Origin: Sisyra terminalis
Lineage: Eukaryota; Arthropoda; Insecta; Neuroptera; Sisyridae
DNA: 64,000 nucleotides
Assembly: GCA_958496175.1 (NCBI GenBank)
Contig: OY292277.1
Coordinates: forward strand, 49,921,050 to 49,985,049
Direction of reading: 5' to 3'
In this document: one piece after another, positions 42,374-52,606 of the stretch
How positions within the stretch are numbered: the first letter of the stretch is position 1
Layout: each line of letters opens with the position of its first letter
Program-made: the position numbers and the translations under genes
The notes under the pieces: generated by a model
Seen by the model: the letters and a program-made list of their open reading frames with translations, nothing else
Told to the model about the DNA's origin: nothing
Database searches by the model: none

Positions 42374-44382
42374 TCTATAATATAAAAATGAATCGCAAAA
42401 TGTGTTGGTAAGCGCATAACTCAACAACGCCTGGACCAATTTGGCCAATTTTTTTTTTAAAATGTTCGTTGGAGTTCAAGGATGGTTTTTACGGCGAGAA
42501 AAATTTGAATAATTGCCGGAAAACCCCTTAAAACAGCCCTTTTCTTTTGAAATATAAATGTTTTTATAAATAATAAACAGTTAATATAATTATACGTTCC
42601 TAGCACATTCGCTTACGTATCTGATATTCTAATGCTTACAATAGAAGAGACGTGGGTTCGAATCTTACAGTAAACTTTTTTTTTTATTTTTTTTTTAAAA
42701 ATTGTTGAAAATAAATCCTTAGGGTTGCTCAATAAGGAAATATTAACGAAAAAAGTAACAGTAGTAGTAAAAAAAATAATTATATTAATAAAGCTTAAAG
42801 TAAATACGTTTTTAAAACCGTGCATACATAAAATCGTGTAATTATATATCTCCTCTGCCAGATGAAATTTTAATACTCAGTGTATTCCTTATAAGAAGTA
42901 GGCATGTGAAAAGATTTTTTTTTTTGATAATTTCTACCCTAAAAGAGTGAATTGGGGTGATTAAGTTTCTTTGAGAAAATGTAAAGTTAATCAACAATCG
43001 AAATTTTGAATTTACTAAGAGTAATTAATAAATAAATAATTATCTATAATTAAAACCAATTATTGTTACTGAATATAAATAAAATATTCAATTTTACTTC
43101 CACGCTTTCTACCTATTTCCAATAATTTTGTATGTACAACGCCCAAATGTGCGAAATCGAATTGTTTTTTAATAATAACTAAAATATAGTTTGTTTTTTT
43201 TCGTTTTACATTGTATTTTGAAATATAATTGCATAATTGTGTCGATGAAATTTGGAAAGTGTTTTCCTTATAGAATGCCGTTAAATAATAAGAAAGGGCT
43301 TTCGATAATTCCCCCACTAAAAGAGTGAAAAAAGGGTGGATAAGTTTATGCGGCATAACGTCTATTAAATAATCGAAATTTCAAATTTCATAATCAAAGT
43401 CCGTTAAAGGAGAAATGTTATTACTGCTTAGTATAAAACAAACTTGGTTTATTATTAGAAACAAAAACTTGGGGTCTGCTTAAAAATTTAAACTGGTAAA
43501 TATATCTGAAAAAGGTTAAGTTTATAAATGAGCTTTAGGTTTTTTGGCTTTCACATATTGTAAACCTGAAAATCTGAAATAATTACATTAGTGAGCGAGT
43601 ACCCTATTAAATTCGGTGAACTAAAAGAAAATACTGACGTTTTTACCGTAAGCCGTAGTGATAAATGAAATTAAAAATACTCTTCTAGGACAAACGACAC
43701 ACGCCAAATCGTGTATGGTGAACTCTAGACTATCCAATATAATTATATAGTTGAAATTTAGATATTTAATAATAAGTTTTTAGATACATAATGCTTATAC
43801 TTGATTATGGAAGAACTGGGTTTCATGCCATTGTACAAATTTCAATTTCGCGGTTATGTTGTACATTGCAATAGTATAATAGTTTTCGGAAAAAGGTTCA
43901 TTCGGGAATCGAACAATGAGGTGGGATTCCAACTTATATTCAAAAATCTAGACTCTTAACTTCTGTTATTTTGACGAGAGTATTTTGATACTTTTCGACT
44001 TTTTTACTCATAATTAAGACCGACTTTATTGAACTTGGCGATATTTTTTATTTCTGTATAGATGTTGATTGATTTAAGGATTATTAGGTTCACTGTTGGT
44101 ATACCTACCGTAGGTATACGCAATAGACATACTCTTTTTAGATATTTATAAATATTTTTTGAAGTTTAATTGATTATTATATACAACTATTTTCTTCTAA
44201 GTAACAGTTTATTAAATGTGTCTTTTTAAAGTTGACAAAATAGTGTTTTTAAGTATGATTATGTTTTTCGTAAAACAAATAAGAAAAATGAAAATTTTCA
44301 TATACTACTACAAATAGCAAATCTAAAAAGAAAATATAATCTACACCTACGTTACGCAGACGAAGTTGCGGGGATCAGCTAG
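42374..44382 (+). mobile_element. Non-autonomous Helitron, 2.0 kb, plus strand
   Basis: The 5' end is TCTATAATATAAAAATGAAT (after an A at 42373). The 3' end is the hairpin CGCAGACGAAGTTGCG followed by GGGATCAGCTAG (ending 44382), then T. The 5' terminus is a third type (TCGCAAAATGTGTTGG; CGCCTGGACCAATTTGGCC), different from the other Helitrons. It contains a tRNA-like segment (42594-42670), the shared internal block at about 42660-42960 and a 3' block (43690-44382) shared with the 51.2 kb copy. Minus-strand frames inside (42613-42825; 43066-43356) have no Rep or helicase motifs. Confidence 0.9.
42594..42670 (+). tRNA. tRNA-like segment inside a Helitron, second copy
   Basis: TAGCACATTCGC (42601-42612) is an approximate A box and GGGTTCGAATC (42654-42664) contains an exact B box. 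Flanking text (CTTACGTATCTGA; GACGTGGGTTCGAATCTTAC) matches the 40.1 kb copy. Cloverleaf pairing is incomplete. The orientation relative to the Helitron is the same as in the other copy, which points to a shared ancestor that already contained it. Confidence 0.5.
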
Positions 44383-45027
44383 TATACAATAAATGTCACG
44401 TAAATCTTGAACATTCACTTCCTCGAACGATTTTCGAAAATGTGATATCTCATTGGATATTTTGCATTATAATAAGTACGTGAATTCATATGGAAAGATT
44501 TGCAATACATTCTTGTAATTTATTTCAAAATCATGTTGTGGTATGAGCAACAGGTTTTTTCCAGTTCTTTTTTTGTGCCAATGTTTTTTTTTCTTTCCTT
44601 AAACATAATTACAAACTCGGTTATTTTGATGTCTCTATTAAAATCGTTGGGTACGTCAAGGCCAAAAATTATTTTCCTCGGGCCACTCTGGTGTTCCACT
44701 TCTTGCCTTTTTTTGATTTTTATCATAATTTTTTTTTCGTCTTTCCAAAGCTGTTAAATATATTCTTTTAATTCCATTTTTTATTGCACCGAAACTATTG
44801 GGGATTTTTTCGACAGATTAACTATTTAAATTATATGAGACGAGTGTAGATTCTTTGTGGTTTTCAATGAAGTTGTCGGCCAGATTAATGTTAAAGGCAT
44901 GATTTGGTTACATAGGCTTTTTTTCTTGGATGAAAATTATCACCAACAGAAATATTTTTGACGCGACTTAATTATAAACTTTAAGTTTGTGGGAATTACG
45001 GTTTTAAAATGATTTATAAAATTACAA
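44383..45027. other. Unassigned AT-rich DNA
   Basis: Short overlapping frames on both strands (44500-44757) have no motif. No repeat partner was recognised. Confidence 0.4.
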
Positions 45028-45431
45028 CCAGAGGCGGAACTACGCCTCAAATTTTGGCGTCTAGAATATCGAAGAAAAATCAGTAAAATTGAGGAGGTTG
45101 ATTAGTTCTTAAATTGAAATTGTGGTTCAATCAATAAAGTTTAAGATAATGAAAAAATCATGATTTTTTTGGAAACACACTAATGTGATTTGAATATTTT
45201 TTCTTCTTTCTTCTACTTTAACTTCCGTGTTCTTCCAGAACGTATGATCTTCACTTTGCATTCTAGTTAGCCCAAATAGACCAGTGCAGAAGTGCAATTA
45301 TTAATGATTGTAGAAATATATTATTATTTGAATAAATTTTGCATAAATAAATCTACCTTAAGAAAAGCTCCAGGTCACGGCCTTATAATAGCAAAAATAT
45401 TACAATATCTTCCTGAAAAGGCAATTTACTA
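45028..45431 (+). repeat. Repeat unit also found inverted at 55144-55530
   Basis: It starts CCAGAGGCGGAACTACGCC and includes TTTTGGCGTCTAGAATATCG, TTCCGTGTTCTTCCAGAACG, TATGATCTTCACTTTGC and CCCAAATAGACCAGT. It ends in the Jockey-type coding fragment before the foldback element. The copy at 55.5 kb starts CCAGGGGCGGAACTACACC. The CAG(A/G)GGCGGA start resembles some hAT termini, but the opposite end was not found. Confidence 0.75.
45358..45431 (+). pseudogene. Jockey-type reverse transcriptase fragment, part before foldback insertion
   Basis: Plus-strand translation gives RKAPGHGLIIAKIL followed by QYLPEKAIY, matching the KSPGYDLITAKMLKELP block at the start of Jockey-clade reverse transcriptases. 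It stops at the foldback element. The same domain continues at 46602-46790 on the far side. Confidence 0.8.
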
Positions 45432-46596
45432 GACTGGGCCAAAAAATCAACTTTTTTTTTTGTTTGAAAAGTATATCGAAAATATTATTCAGGGTGACAA
45501 AAAAAATTTATTGGGAAGGTTTGAGCCCTTAATGTTAATATTAAGAGGTCTATCATCTTTAATTTCGATTTTTTATTTGTGCTTTCATTTTTGCGTCAAT
45601 GCTGTGAACTATCAAAGTAAAAAAAATCATCTGCACATATATTTATAGAAAATTAAATTTCCTACAAAAAACGTTTCTTTAAAAATTTTTGCCAGATACG
45701 CCGTTTTCGAACAATCAAGCTTTAAACATTGATATAATTTTTAGATTTATCTTCTCTCTTTTGGAATTTTGTAACTAACGAAAAAATAAATATATAGAAA
45801 TAAACAACATAGATTCTTGAAGAGAATTTAATGCTCTACAAAAAAGGTCCATAACATTTTTACATAAAATTACTTTTTCAAAAGTAATTCACAATTAAAG
45901 TTGTAGGAAAAATTAAATTATTGTTTTTTTCATTGTTGAACCAATTTTTTTTCATTCAGTGAGACAAATTGATAATTTACATGATCGAAAATAGTCATTT
46001 TATCAATCTTATCGCTTGAAATATCTAAATTGCATAATATATTCAAACCTATTCTCGGTGAACAGCTATTTGCTACTCGATAACGTAGAAAAACGAAAAA
46101 AACAGTAACTTAATATTTTATTCAACTTTAATTGTGAATAACTTTTGAAAAAGTGATTTTATGTAAAAACGTTAAGACATCATTTTTGTAGAACATTAAA
46201 TTCCCTTCAAGAATCTAAATTGTTTATTTCTATATATTTATTTGTTCGTTAGTTACAAAATTCAAAAATGAAGAAGATAAATCTAAAAACGATATCAATG
46301 TGAAAAGCTTGATTGTTCGAAAACGGCGTATCTGGCAAAAATTTTTAAAGACAGGTTTTTTGTAGGAAATTTAATTTTCTATAAATATATATGTGCAGAT
46401 GATTTTTTTAATATGGTAGTTTGACAGCATTGACGCAAAAATGAAAGCACAAACAAAGAATCGAAATTAAAGATGATAGACCTCTTAATATTAAGATTAA
46501 GGGCTCAAATTTTCCCAATATTTTTTTTTTGTCACCTAGAACAACATTTTCGATATACTTTTCAAAAAAAAAATAATTGATTTTTTTGGCCCAGTC
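45432..46596. mobile_element. Foldback element, 1165 bp, family F2, 5 bp target duplication
   Basis: The ends are GACTGGGCCAAAAAA and TTTTTTGGCCCAGTC, flanked by TACTA on both sides (45427-45431 and 46597-46601). The arms, about 500 bp each, run through AAAAGTATATCGAAAATATT, TTTGAGCCCTTAATGTTAAT (the F-family palindrome block), GAGGTCTATCATCTTTAATT, GCCAGATACGCCGTTTTCGA and TTGTAACTAACGAA. No transposase. It splits a Jockey reverse transcriptase fragment. The minus-strand frame at 46408-46731 crosses its right end and is not a gene. Confidence 0.93.
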
Positions 46597-46601
46597 TACT
46601 A

Positions 46602-46790
46602 TACATAATGCAATCCTTTGTACTATACATTTCCCATCACAATGGAAATACTCCATTGGAATTCTTATCCCAAAAACCCAATAAACTAGCTGCAAATTCA
46701 TCATCATATAGGCCCATAAGTTTTTTTCCATAATTTTCCAGAGATTTCAATCAAAAATATTCCACCAAATAATTGATTTCTGGTATAAAA
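46602..46790 (+). pseudogene. Jockey-type reverse transcriptase fragment, part after foldback insertion
   Basis: Translation gives NAILCTIHFPSQWKYS then IGILIPKTQ, and after a stop SSYRPISFFP. This matches the YNAILRLGYFPSQWK..IPKPGK..SYRPISLL block that follows the KAPG block in Jockey-clade enzymes, so it continues the fragment at 45358-45431. A one-base shift and several stops show it is dead. Confidence 0.85.
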
Positions 46791-48649
46791 ATAACATCTA
46801 AATTAATGATGGCCCAGATATACCAATAGTGAGGCGGGATTTTCAAAAATACAGCAGAGATTATCCGAAGAAGCTCAATAATCATCTTAACAACTTAACG
46901 GTTAAACTTTTTAGATAACAGCAAGAACATTTGACGATATCAAAGATGGGATTCCTTAGATCTTCCTGGCAAATTTCAGGGTTAGAAAAGAAAAACAGGA
47001 GTAGTGCATTTGGAGTACTAAACCGCCATAAATCCAGAAGTATTGCCAATTATTTTGCAAGGAAAGATTCAAGAGCAACGAACCATAAAACGTAGGATAA
47101 ACTTGGCTGAAAAAGTGCATATATTAGCGTTTGTATATGAACTTTAATAGCATCAATTGCAATGCAAAAAAAGAGTAAAAGAATATACATTTAAGTTGAA
47201 AAATTCAAGTAGTAACGCAAGTGTTAAATTTTTATGAATCATTGATCGTTTCTTTCATGTGTATAGATCACTTAAATCTTGTCCAATTACAAATTGACGA
47301 GTCACATTGGATGGATGATTAAGTGGAATGTCTTAATCACTTGAGGAATCATTCGAAAAAAAATTTCACACCTCTCAATACTTTAGTGAACGAATTGGTC
47401 GGAGAAAAAAACATAGCTGCCATCAAATTATCTACCGTTTTTTTGAAAGAAACAAATTTAAAAAAAAAAACCTCATGAAAACAATAGTTTCAATTTTGTA
47501 TACCTATAAAAGAATTCATGTTAAAACTCAAGTTTGTACGCGGACGGTGAGGACCTTGAAATGAAACCCACATTACCGGGAAAAAAAAACTGAAATAATA
47601 AGCACATTATAATATGAAAATTATGCTACACACTCTCAATGATAGGACGGCAGACGAGGTGAAGAACTTATATGATTTATCGTTGAACTATAATGACTTC
47701 ATTACCAGTTCGTGGGTCTCTGTCTGTTCCATCGTACACAAATGAGACGAATGAAAATTATCGTGAATTAAGTTATTATGGAAGAACGAGTTGAATCTTT
47801 TCTCTTGAATCTTTACCTTTACGATGATCAGCTTCATCAGCAGCATCACGATGGATCTTTGCGTATCTGTCGGTTTTTGTTATGCTTCAGAGAAGCATCA
47901 AATTACTATGTTCATCCATGTCTTCAACATCTTCATCCGTATCATCGTGTAATGATATTGTGTTCATTTTCCCCGGCCAACATGGCCATTGGAACTAATA
48001 ACTAATTTTTCAGCTGCCCAACCAACAAAAAAAAAACAGCACAGAACTACAGATTTTCAAAACGATAATGAGTGGGTTTAACGCAGGATATATCCAAAAT
48101 AAAATGAAGAAGAACAAGAAAAATTATACCTTTGCTACTTGAATTTACAAAGTTTTTACTGGAGGATTACATCTTAAAAAATGGTAAAAAATACACAAAA
48201 GTAGAAGACTTCATTAGTAAATAAAATTATTGTTTTGAGACTAAAAAAAACGTGGTATTCCAAAGTAATTTCATCAACCAGAACTGATAAATTTATCAGG
48301 AACTATATTAATATTATTCGGCCGATTTACATGAGTAAACATTTCCAAATGAATAGTAAATTGATTGGTAACGTAATACCAATCACTAACCTATTTCAAT
48401 ATGATTTCTATTGTTTAGATTTTGGAATTCATTATTGAAGGAAATTTAGAGAATTTTCTTTGTATAAATTCTAACTTATAAAGGAATATCGTTCATGCTA
48501 TGTACTCGCCAATTTTTCTGCCAGAACTATTGAACCGTGATTGGTATAAATCAAATGGTTATTACTGAAAAAAAAGGAGAAAAAGTTTCTCACAAAAAAG
48601 GTTTTTTAAGAGTTTCCCATATGTTAATGAGAAAATGACAAATGAAAAC
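46791..48649. other. Unassigned DNA with a GC-richer block at about 47640-48010
   Basis: The 46800-47100 part has moderately complex sequence (TATCCGAAGAAGCTCAATAA; CTAAACCGCCATAAATCC) that may be a decayed transposon, but no family was recognised. In 47640-48010 an ATG frame of 75 codons (47778-48005) is histidine-rich with no motif. Nothing else is supported. Confidence 0.4.
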
Positions 48650-49080
48650 ATGGAAAAATTAAATAAAAATCTTCTTACAACATTGCTGATATTTTACGAA
48701 AAATATTAGTATAGTCGTGGAGGTGAGATTTATAAGGGAATCTTCCAAAAAGTACATAAAAGTCAATAATTTTATTTGATTGATAAAAAAGCTCGTAAAA
48801 ATGGTTTCAACCAAAAAAATTCGTCACCAAAGGGCATCGTGTGCCCCCCAAAATTGATTTTTCCAGAAAAGAAAATTATATTTTGAACTATAGCTTTTGA
48901 ATCGTCCATATGTGTCATAGTTAATGTGAAAATTACATAAAAATCTTGTTACAAAATTGCTGATATTTCCCGAAAAATATAAGTACTGTCGTGGAAGGGA
49001 AATTTACAAGGGAATCCACCAAAAAGTACATTAAAGTCAATAATTATATTTAATTGCTTAATAAGGTCCTAAACAAGATT
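48650..49080. repeat. Two-copy tandem repeat, period about 274 bp
   Basis: A block beginning AAAATCTT.TTACAA.ATTGC near 48667 recurs near 48941. It runs through TGATATTT..CGAAAAATAT, AGGGAATC..CCAAAAAGTACAT and AAAGTCAATAATT.TATTT. No coding content. Confidence 0.85.
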
Positions 49081-49097
49081 TTGTCACAATTTTTTTT

Positions 49098-49573
49098 ATT
49101 TAAAATATTCATTTTTTCACCCTATTTTGACTTAATATCCAAAAAGCACCCTAATTTTCAATCGAAAATTCTCACGTCAAAATATCTGCTTTTTTAAAAA
49201 AGTTGGTGTGTTTTTTATTTGTTGAAATCTCTACTTTCTGATGGTATAAAAAAAAATACTTTACTATGGTAAATGTTCTCAGAAAATGCAAATAATGATA
49301 GGTTTTTTCTTCCACATTGGAGCATGTTTCAGAACCATGACAATTTAAACATAAATTTGTGCATTTGTGCAATCATTATTTGCATTTTCTGAGAACATTT
49401 ACCATAGTAAAGTATATTTTTTTATACCATCAGAAAGTAGAGATTTCAACAAATAAAAAACACACCAACTTTTTTAAAAAAGCAGATATTTTGACGTGAG
49501 AATTTTCGATTGAAAATTAGGGTGCTTTTTGGATATTAAGTCAAAATAAGGTGAAAATATGAATATTTTAAAT
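49098..49573. mobile_element. Inverted repeat, two 202 bp arms and 72 bp spacer
   Basis: The left arm 49098-49299 and right arm 49372-49573 are near-perfect reverse complements. Arm landmarks are TTTTGACTTAATATCCAAAA, TTTTCAATCGAAAATTCTCA, GTTGGTGTGTTTTTTATTTG, TGAAATCTCTACTTTCTGAT and AAATGTTCTCAGAAAATGCA. The spacer is unrelated (CACATTGGAGCATGTTTCAG). A single diverged arm is at about 40990-41290, so the unit exists outside the palindrome. The minus-strand frame at 49172-49372 is incidental. No clear target duplication was found. Confidence 0.85.
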
Positions 49574-49579
49574 CAAAAA

Positions 49580-50060
49580 AGTGCCTAGTGCCTTTGAGAT
49601 CAATTTTTGGCCAAACTATGGCATTTATGGAAAATTGGTAACGAACATTATTTAAAGAAAATATCCTCAGCTTTAATTTTGGTAATAATTATTTTCTTTG
49701 TATCTAGCACGGTTCAAAAGTTATAACAAAAAATACATTTTCTTAGAAAAAAAACAAATTTCGAGATGGAAGGCGGTGCGGCGCCCCACGGATGAAATCA
49801 TGGTTGGGATAAATCAATAAATTAAATAATTAGATAAAAGGTATTTTTTTTTGGGAGGGATGCATATACTTGGCGACTGTACTTTTTTGGTCATGCAAAA
49901 TGACACTAGTGCCTTCGACATCAATTTTTGGCCAAACTATGGCATTTATGGAAAATTGGTAAAGAACATTTTTTAAAGAAAATATCCTCAGCTTTCATTT
50001 TAATAATTACTATTTTCTTTGTATCAAGCATGGTTCAAAAGTTATAAGGATTAAAAAAAA
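49580..50060. repeat. Two-copy tandem repeat, period about 323 bp
   Basis: A block GTGCCTTTGAGATCAATTTT, TGGCCAAACTATGGCATTTA, TGGAAAATTGGTAA and GAAAATATCCTCAGCTTT starts near 49588 and recurs near 49911. Each is followed by GGTTCAAAAGTTATAA. No coding content. Confidence 0.85.
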
Positions 50061-50636
50061 CTAATTTGGGGATGAGAGGCTGCGCCTCAAGAAGACGAAC
50101 TTTTGGTTGAAAAACATGTTTTTAACAAGGGCGAATACATATGCTTGAACGACTGAACTTCCTTGATATATTAAGAAAAATCAGGATTCAAATGATTTAT
50201 TTATTTGTTACCAATATTTTCCTACGTAAGAAAATTCCAATCAGGACAAAAATTTGTTTCAAATCTTAAAATTTTATTCTAAAAGTTTTTCTCTTTCCCG
50301 CAGAATCCGTAAAATCAAAATGTTCATTTCATTTTCTTTAAAATATAAATCCTTATTTTGTCGCACCTATTAATGGATATCCAGGTTTTATATCACTGAA
50401 CGCTCAATCACCCCTAATCCGATCTGCAGTTTGTAATTGCTTATGTCAGAAACTGATTTCCTATCTCCAATAAACCATAATATCTCAAAGGTCTTTGGCA
50501 CAAATGGTTATGGCAGTTGTCTCCGCCAAGTATACCATGGTTGACTTCCTCTACAGCACTTGCATTTTTTAATACATTCCCCTTGTTTAAAATTTTACAC
50601 ATTTAACCATTGTTTTACTTCTATATATGAACCGGT
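50061..50636. other. Unassigned DNA
   Basis: No repeat partner or coding frame was recognised. Confidence 0.4.
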
Positions 50637-50771
50637 AATTTTGAAAGTGAGTTAAGTTCATTTCAAGAACAATCCCTTTAGTATTATCATTTTTAACCAT
50701 AAGAACATAAGATACCTAAGGAGGAGGGAATAATTGGCGTTTTTATTAACAACTAAAATGAAATCAGTAAT

Positions 50772-50917
50772 AGATGATAAAAATCAGATCTCAGCTTTAA
50801 AATTTTTTAAATAAGAAGAAAATTCAGGTTGTTTAAGATCTTTAATATCTTATTATAGATCTTAAATCTTAATCTGTTTAATTAAAGATCTTAAACAACC
50901 TGAATTTTCTTCTTATT
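50772..50917. mobile_element. Hairpin element family C, 146 bp, 13 bp target duplication
   Basis: The left end is AGATGATAAAAATCAGATCT and the arms share AAATAAGAAGAAAATTCAGG with its complement. The element is flanked by the exact 13 bp repeat TGAAATCAGTAAT (50759-50771 and 50918-50930). The intact MITE at 35.3 kb has this sequence once. The apex text (CTTTAATATC..GATCTTAAATC) is rearranged and lacks the hammerhead-like core. Confidence 0.93.
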
Positions 50918-50934
50918 TGAAATCAGTAATTTAT

Positions 50935-50976
50935 GAAAACTTAGCAGTTAAATAATTATTTAACTGCTAAGTTTTC
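50935..50976. repeat. 42 bp perfect palindrome
   Basis: Two 21 bp halves are exact reverse complements with no spacer; the half begins GAAAACTTAGCAG and the centre is AATAATTATT. The equivalent part of the 35.3 kb MITE copy has only the left half, so the palindrome arose after the copies separated. Confidence 0.93.
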
Positions 50977-51012
50977 ATGAATGTAAGTTTCATAAAAGTA
51001 AATAAAAGTAAA

Positions 51013-51042
51013 AAAGTATGTTAATTATAATTAACATACTTT
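51013..51042. repeat. 30 bp perfect palindrome
   Basis: AAAGTATGTTAATTA is followed directly by its exact reverse complement. The right half plus following text matches the 35.3 kb MITE copy, so the two palindromes bracket an inverted or inserted segment in this copy. Confidence 0.9.
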
Positions 51043-51221
51043 GTTCTTGTTACAAGAAGAGTCACCATATAGTAAGTCCATTGAAATGGACTTACGCCAC
51101 TTTCAAAATAAAGGAGCCATATAATAAAGAAAAAATAATTAGATTTAGTTTTTAAGTGAGGTAACGCTTATTTATGGGAAAAATAAGCTTTTGTAGGAAG
51201 TTGATTTTATTTGTGATATGA

Positions 51222-52606
51222 TCTATTATTATAAAGAGGAAAAATTTGATTGTTTGTTTGCTTTGAATAGGCTCCGAAACTACTTGACCGATTTGAAATT
51301 TTTTTTCACTGTTGGAAAGCTACACTATTTCCGGTGAACATAGGCTATATTAAATTTTCAAAAAAGTTAGAAATTCATACTAAAACTGCAAAAATGTGTG
51401 AAAAAATTACCAAAAAACTTTCTTACATCGCGTGCGCTGGCGATTTAACTAAAGAACGGAACACCCGAATTTAATGAAACTTTATATTAAGATGCAGCAC
51501 AACTACCTACACACGTTAGGCTACTTATTGTTCCTTAAAAATAATAAGGGAATGTATCCCCTACGTAAAAACTGATGGATGAAAAAACATTTTTACTTTA
51601 GATAGGCGAGTTATTAATCATTGGAAAGGTATTTAAAAGTTTAAAAATGATCTGTTTTAATATTTTTATTTGAACTAATAAAAAGCACAGTAATTTAATT
51701 TAAAGTATAAAAAATTGCCTTTTTTGAAATATAAATGTTTTTATAGATAATAATCTGACAGAAAACTTTTTTTTTATAAAATTGTTTTAGGGTTTGTCCT
51801 TAGGGTTCCTCAGTAAGGAAATATTAACGAAAAAAATCTAATAGTGATAATAAAAATAATATTAATAAAGCTTGAAATAAATACGTTTTTAAAACCGTGC
51901 ATATATAAAATGATTTAATTATATACCCTTCTGACTGATGAAATTTTAATATTGGGTGTATTCCTTATTGGAAGTAGACATGTGATAAGATTTTTTTTTT
52001 TTGAAAATTCCTACCCTAACAGACAAGGAGGGATTCAGGATTTTTTCTTGGGGGGGAACAATATCTTTTATTTGCAAGTGCGTGAAAGGGATCACGAAAA
52101 AATTTCGCAATTCCAGCCAGAAATCATCATAATGATAAATAATAAATAATCATATCGTCATAATGTTAAAAGAAATTTAAAATCCTCTTCCAGAGCAAAA
52201 GGCATACGCCAAACCGTGTATGGTGAACTCTGGACTATCCAATATGGTTTAATTATATAGTTGAAATTCAGATATTTCAATAATAAGTTTAAAGATACAT
52301 AATGGTTATACATGATTATGGAAGAACTGGGTTTCGTACAATTGTACAAATTTCAATTTCGCGGTTGTGTTGTACAATGTAATAGTGTAATAGTTTTTGG
52401 GAAAAAGTTCATTCGGGAATCGAAAAAGGGAGATGGGGTTATTTTAATAACCCCTTTTTTCGACTTTTTTTAGTTATAATTAAGACCGAATTTATTGAGT
52501 TTGGCGATATTTTTATTTGATGTATGATGTAGTATGATTATATTTTTCGTAAAAGAATAAAAAAAATAAAATACGTTACGCAGACGAAGTCGCGGGGATC
52601 AACTAG
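51222..52606 (+). mobile_element. Non-autonomous Helitron, 1.39 kb, plus strand
   Basis: The 5' end is TCTATTATTATAAAGAGGAA (after A at 51221). The 3' end is hairpin CGCAGACGAAGTCGCG then GGGATCAACTAG (52606), followed by T. The 5' part (TTTGATTGTTTGTTTGCTTT, GAATAGGCTCCGAAACTACT) matches the 19.8 kb copy. The internal block 51780-52020 matches those beside the tRNA-like segments at 40.1 and 42.6 kb, but here the tRNA-like part is missing. The 3' third matches 43.69-44.38 kb. No Rep/helicase. Confidence 0.93.

Larger units (their letters stand above)
50637..51111. mobile_element. MITE family M, copy split by a hairpin element
   Basis: The ends match the 35.2 kb copy: TTTTGAAAGTGAGTTAAGTT at the left and GGACTTACGCCACTTTCAAA at the right. 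The interior GAGGAGGGAATAATTGGCG and ATGAAATCAGTAAT are shared. It is longer because of the 146 bp hairpin insertion at 50772-50917 and two local palindromes to its right. Confidence 0.88.
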
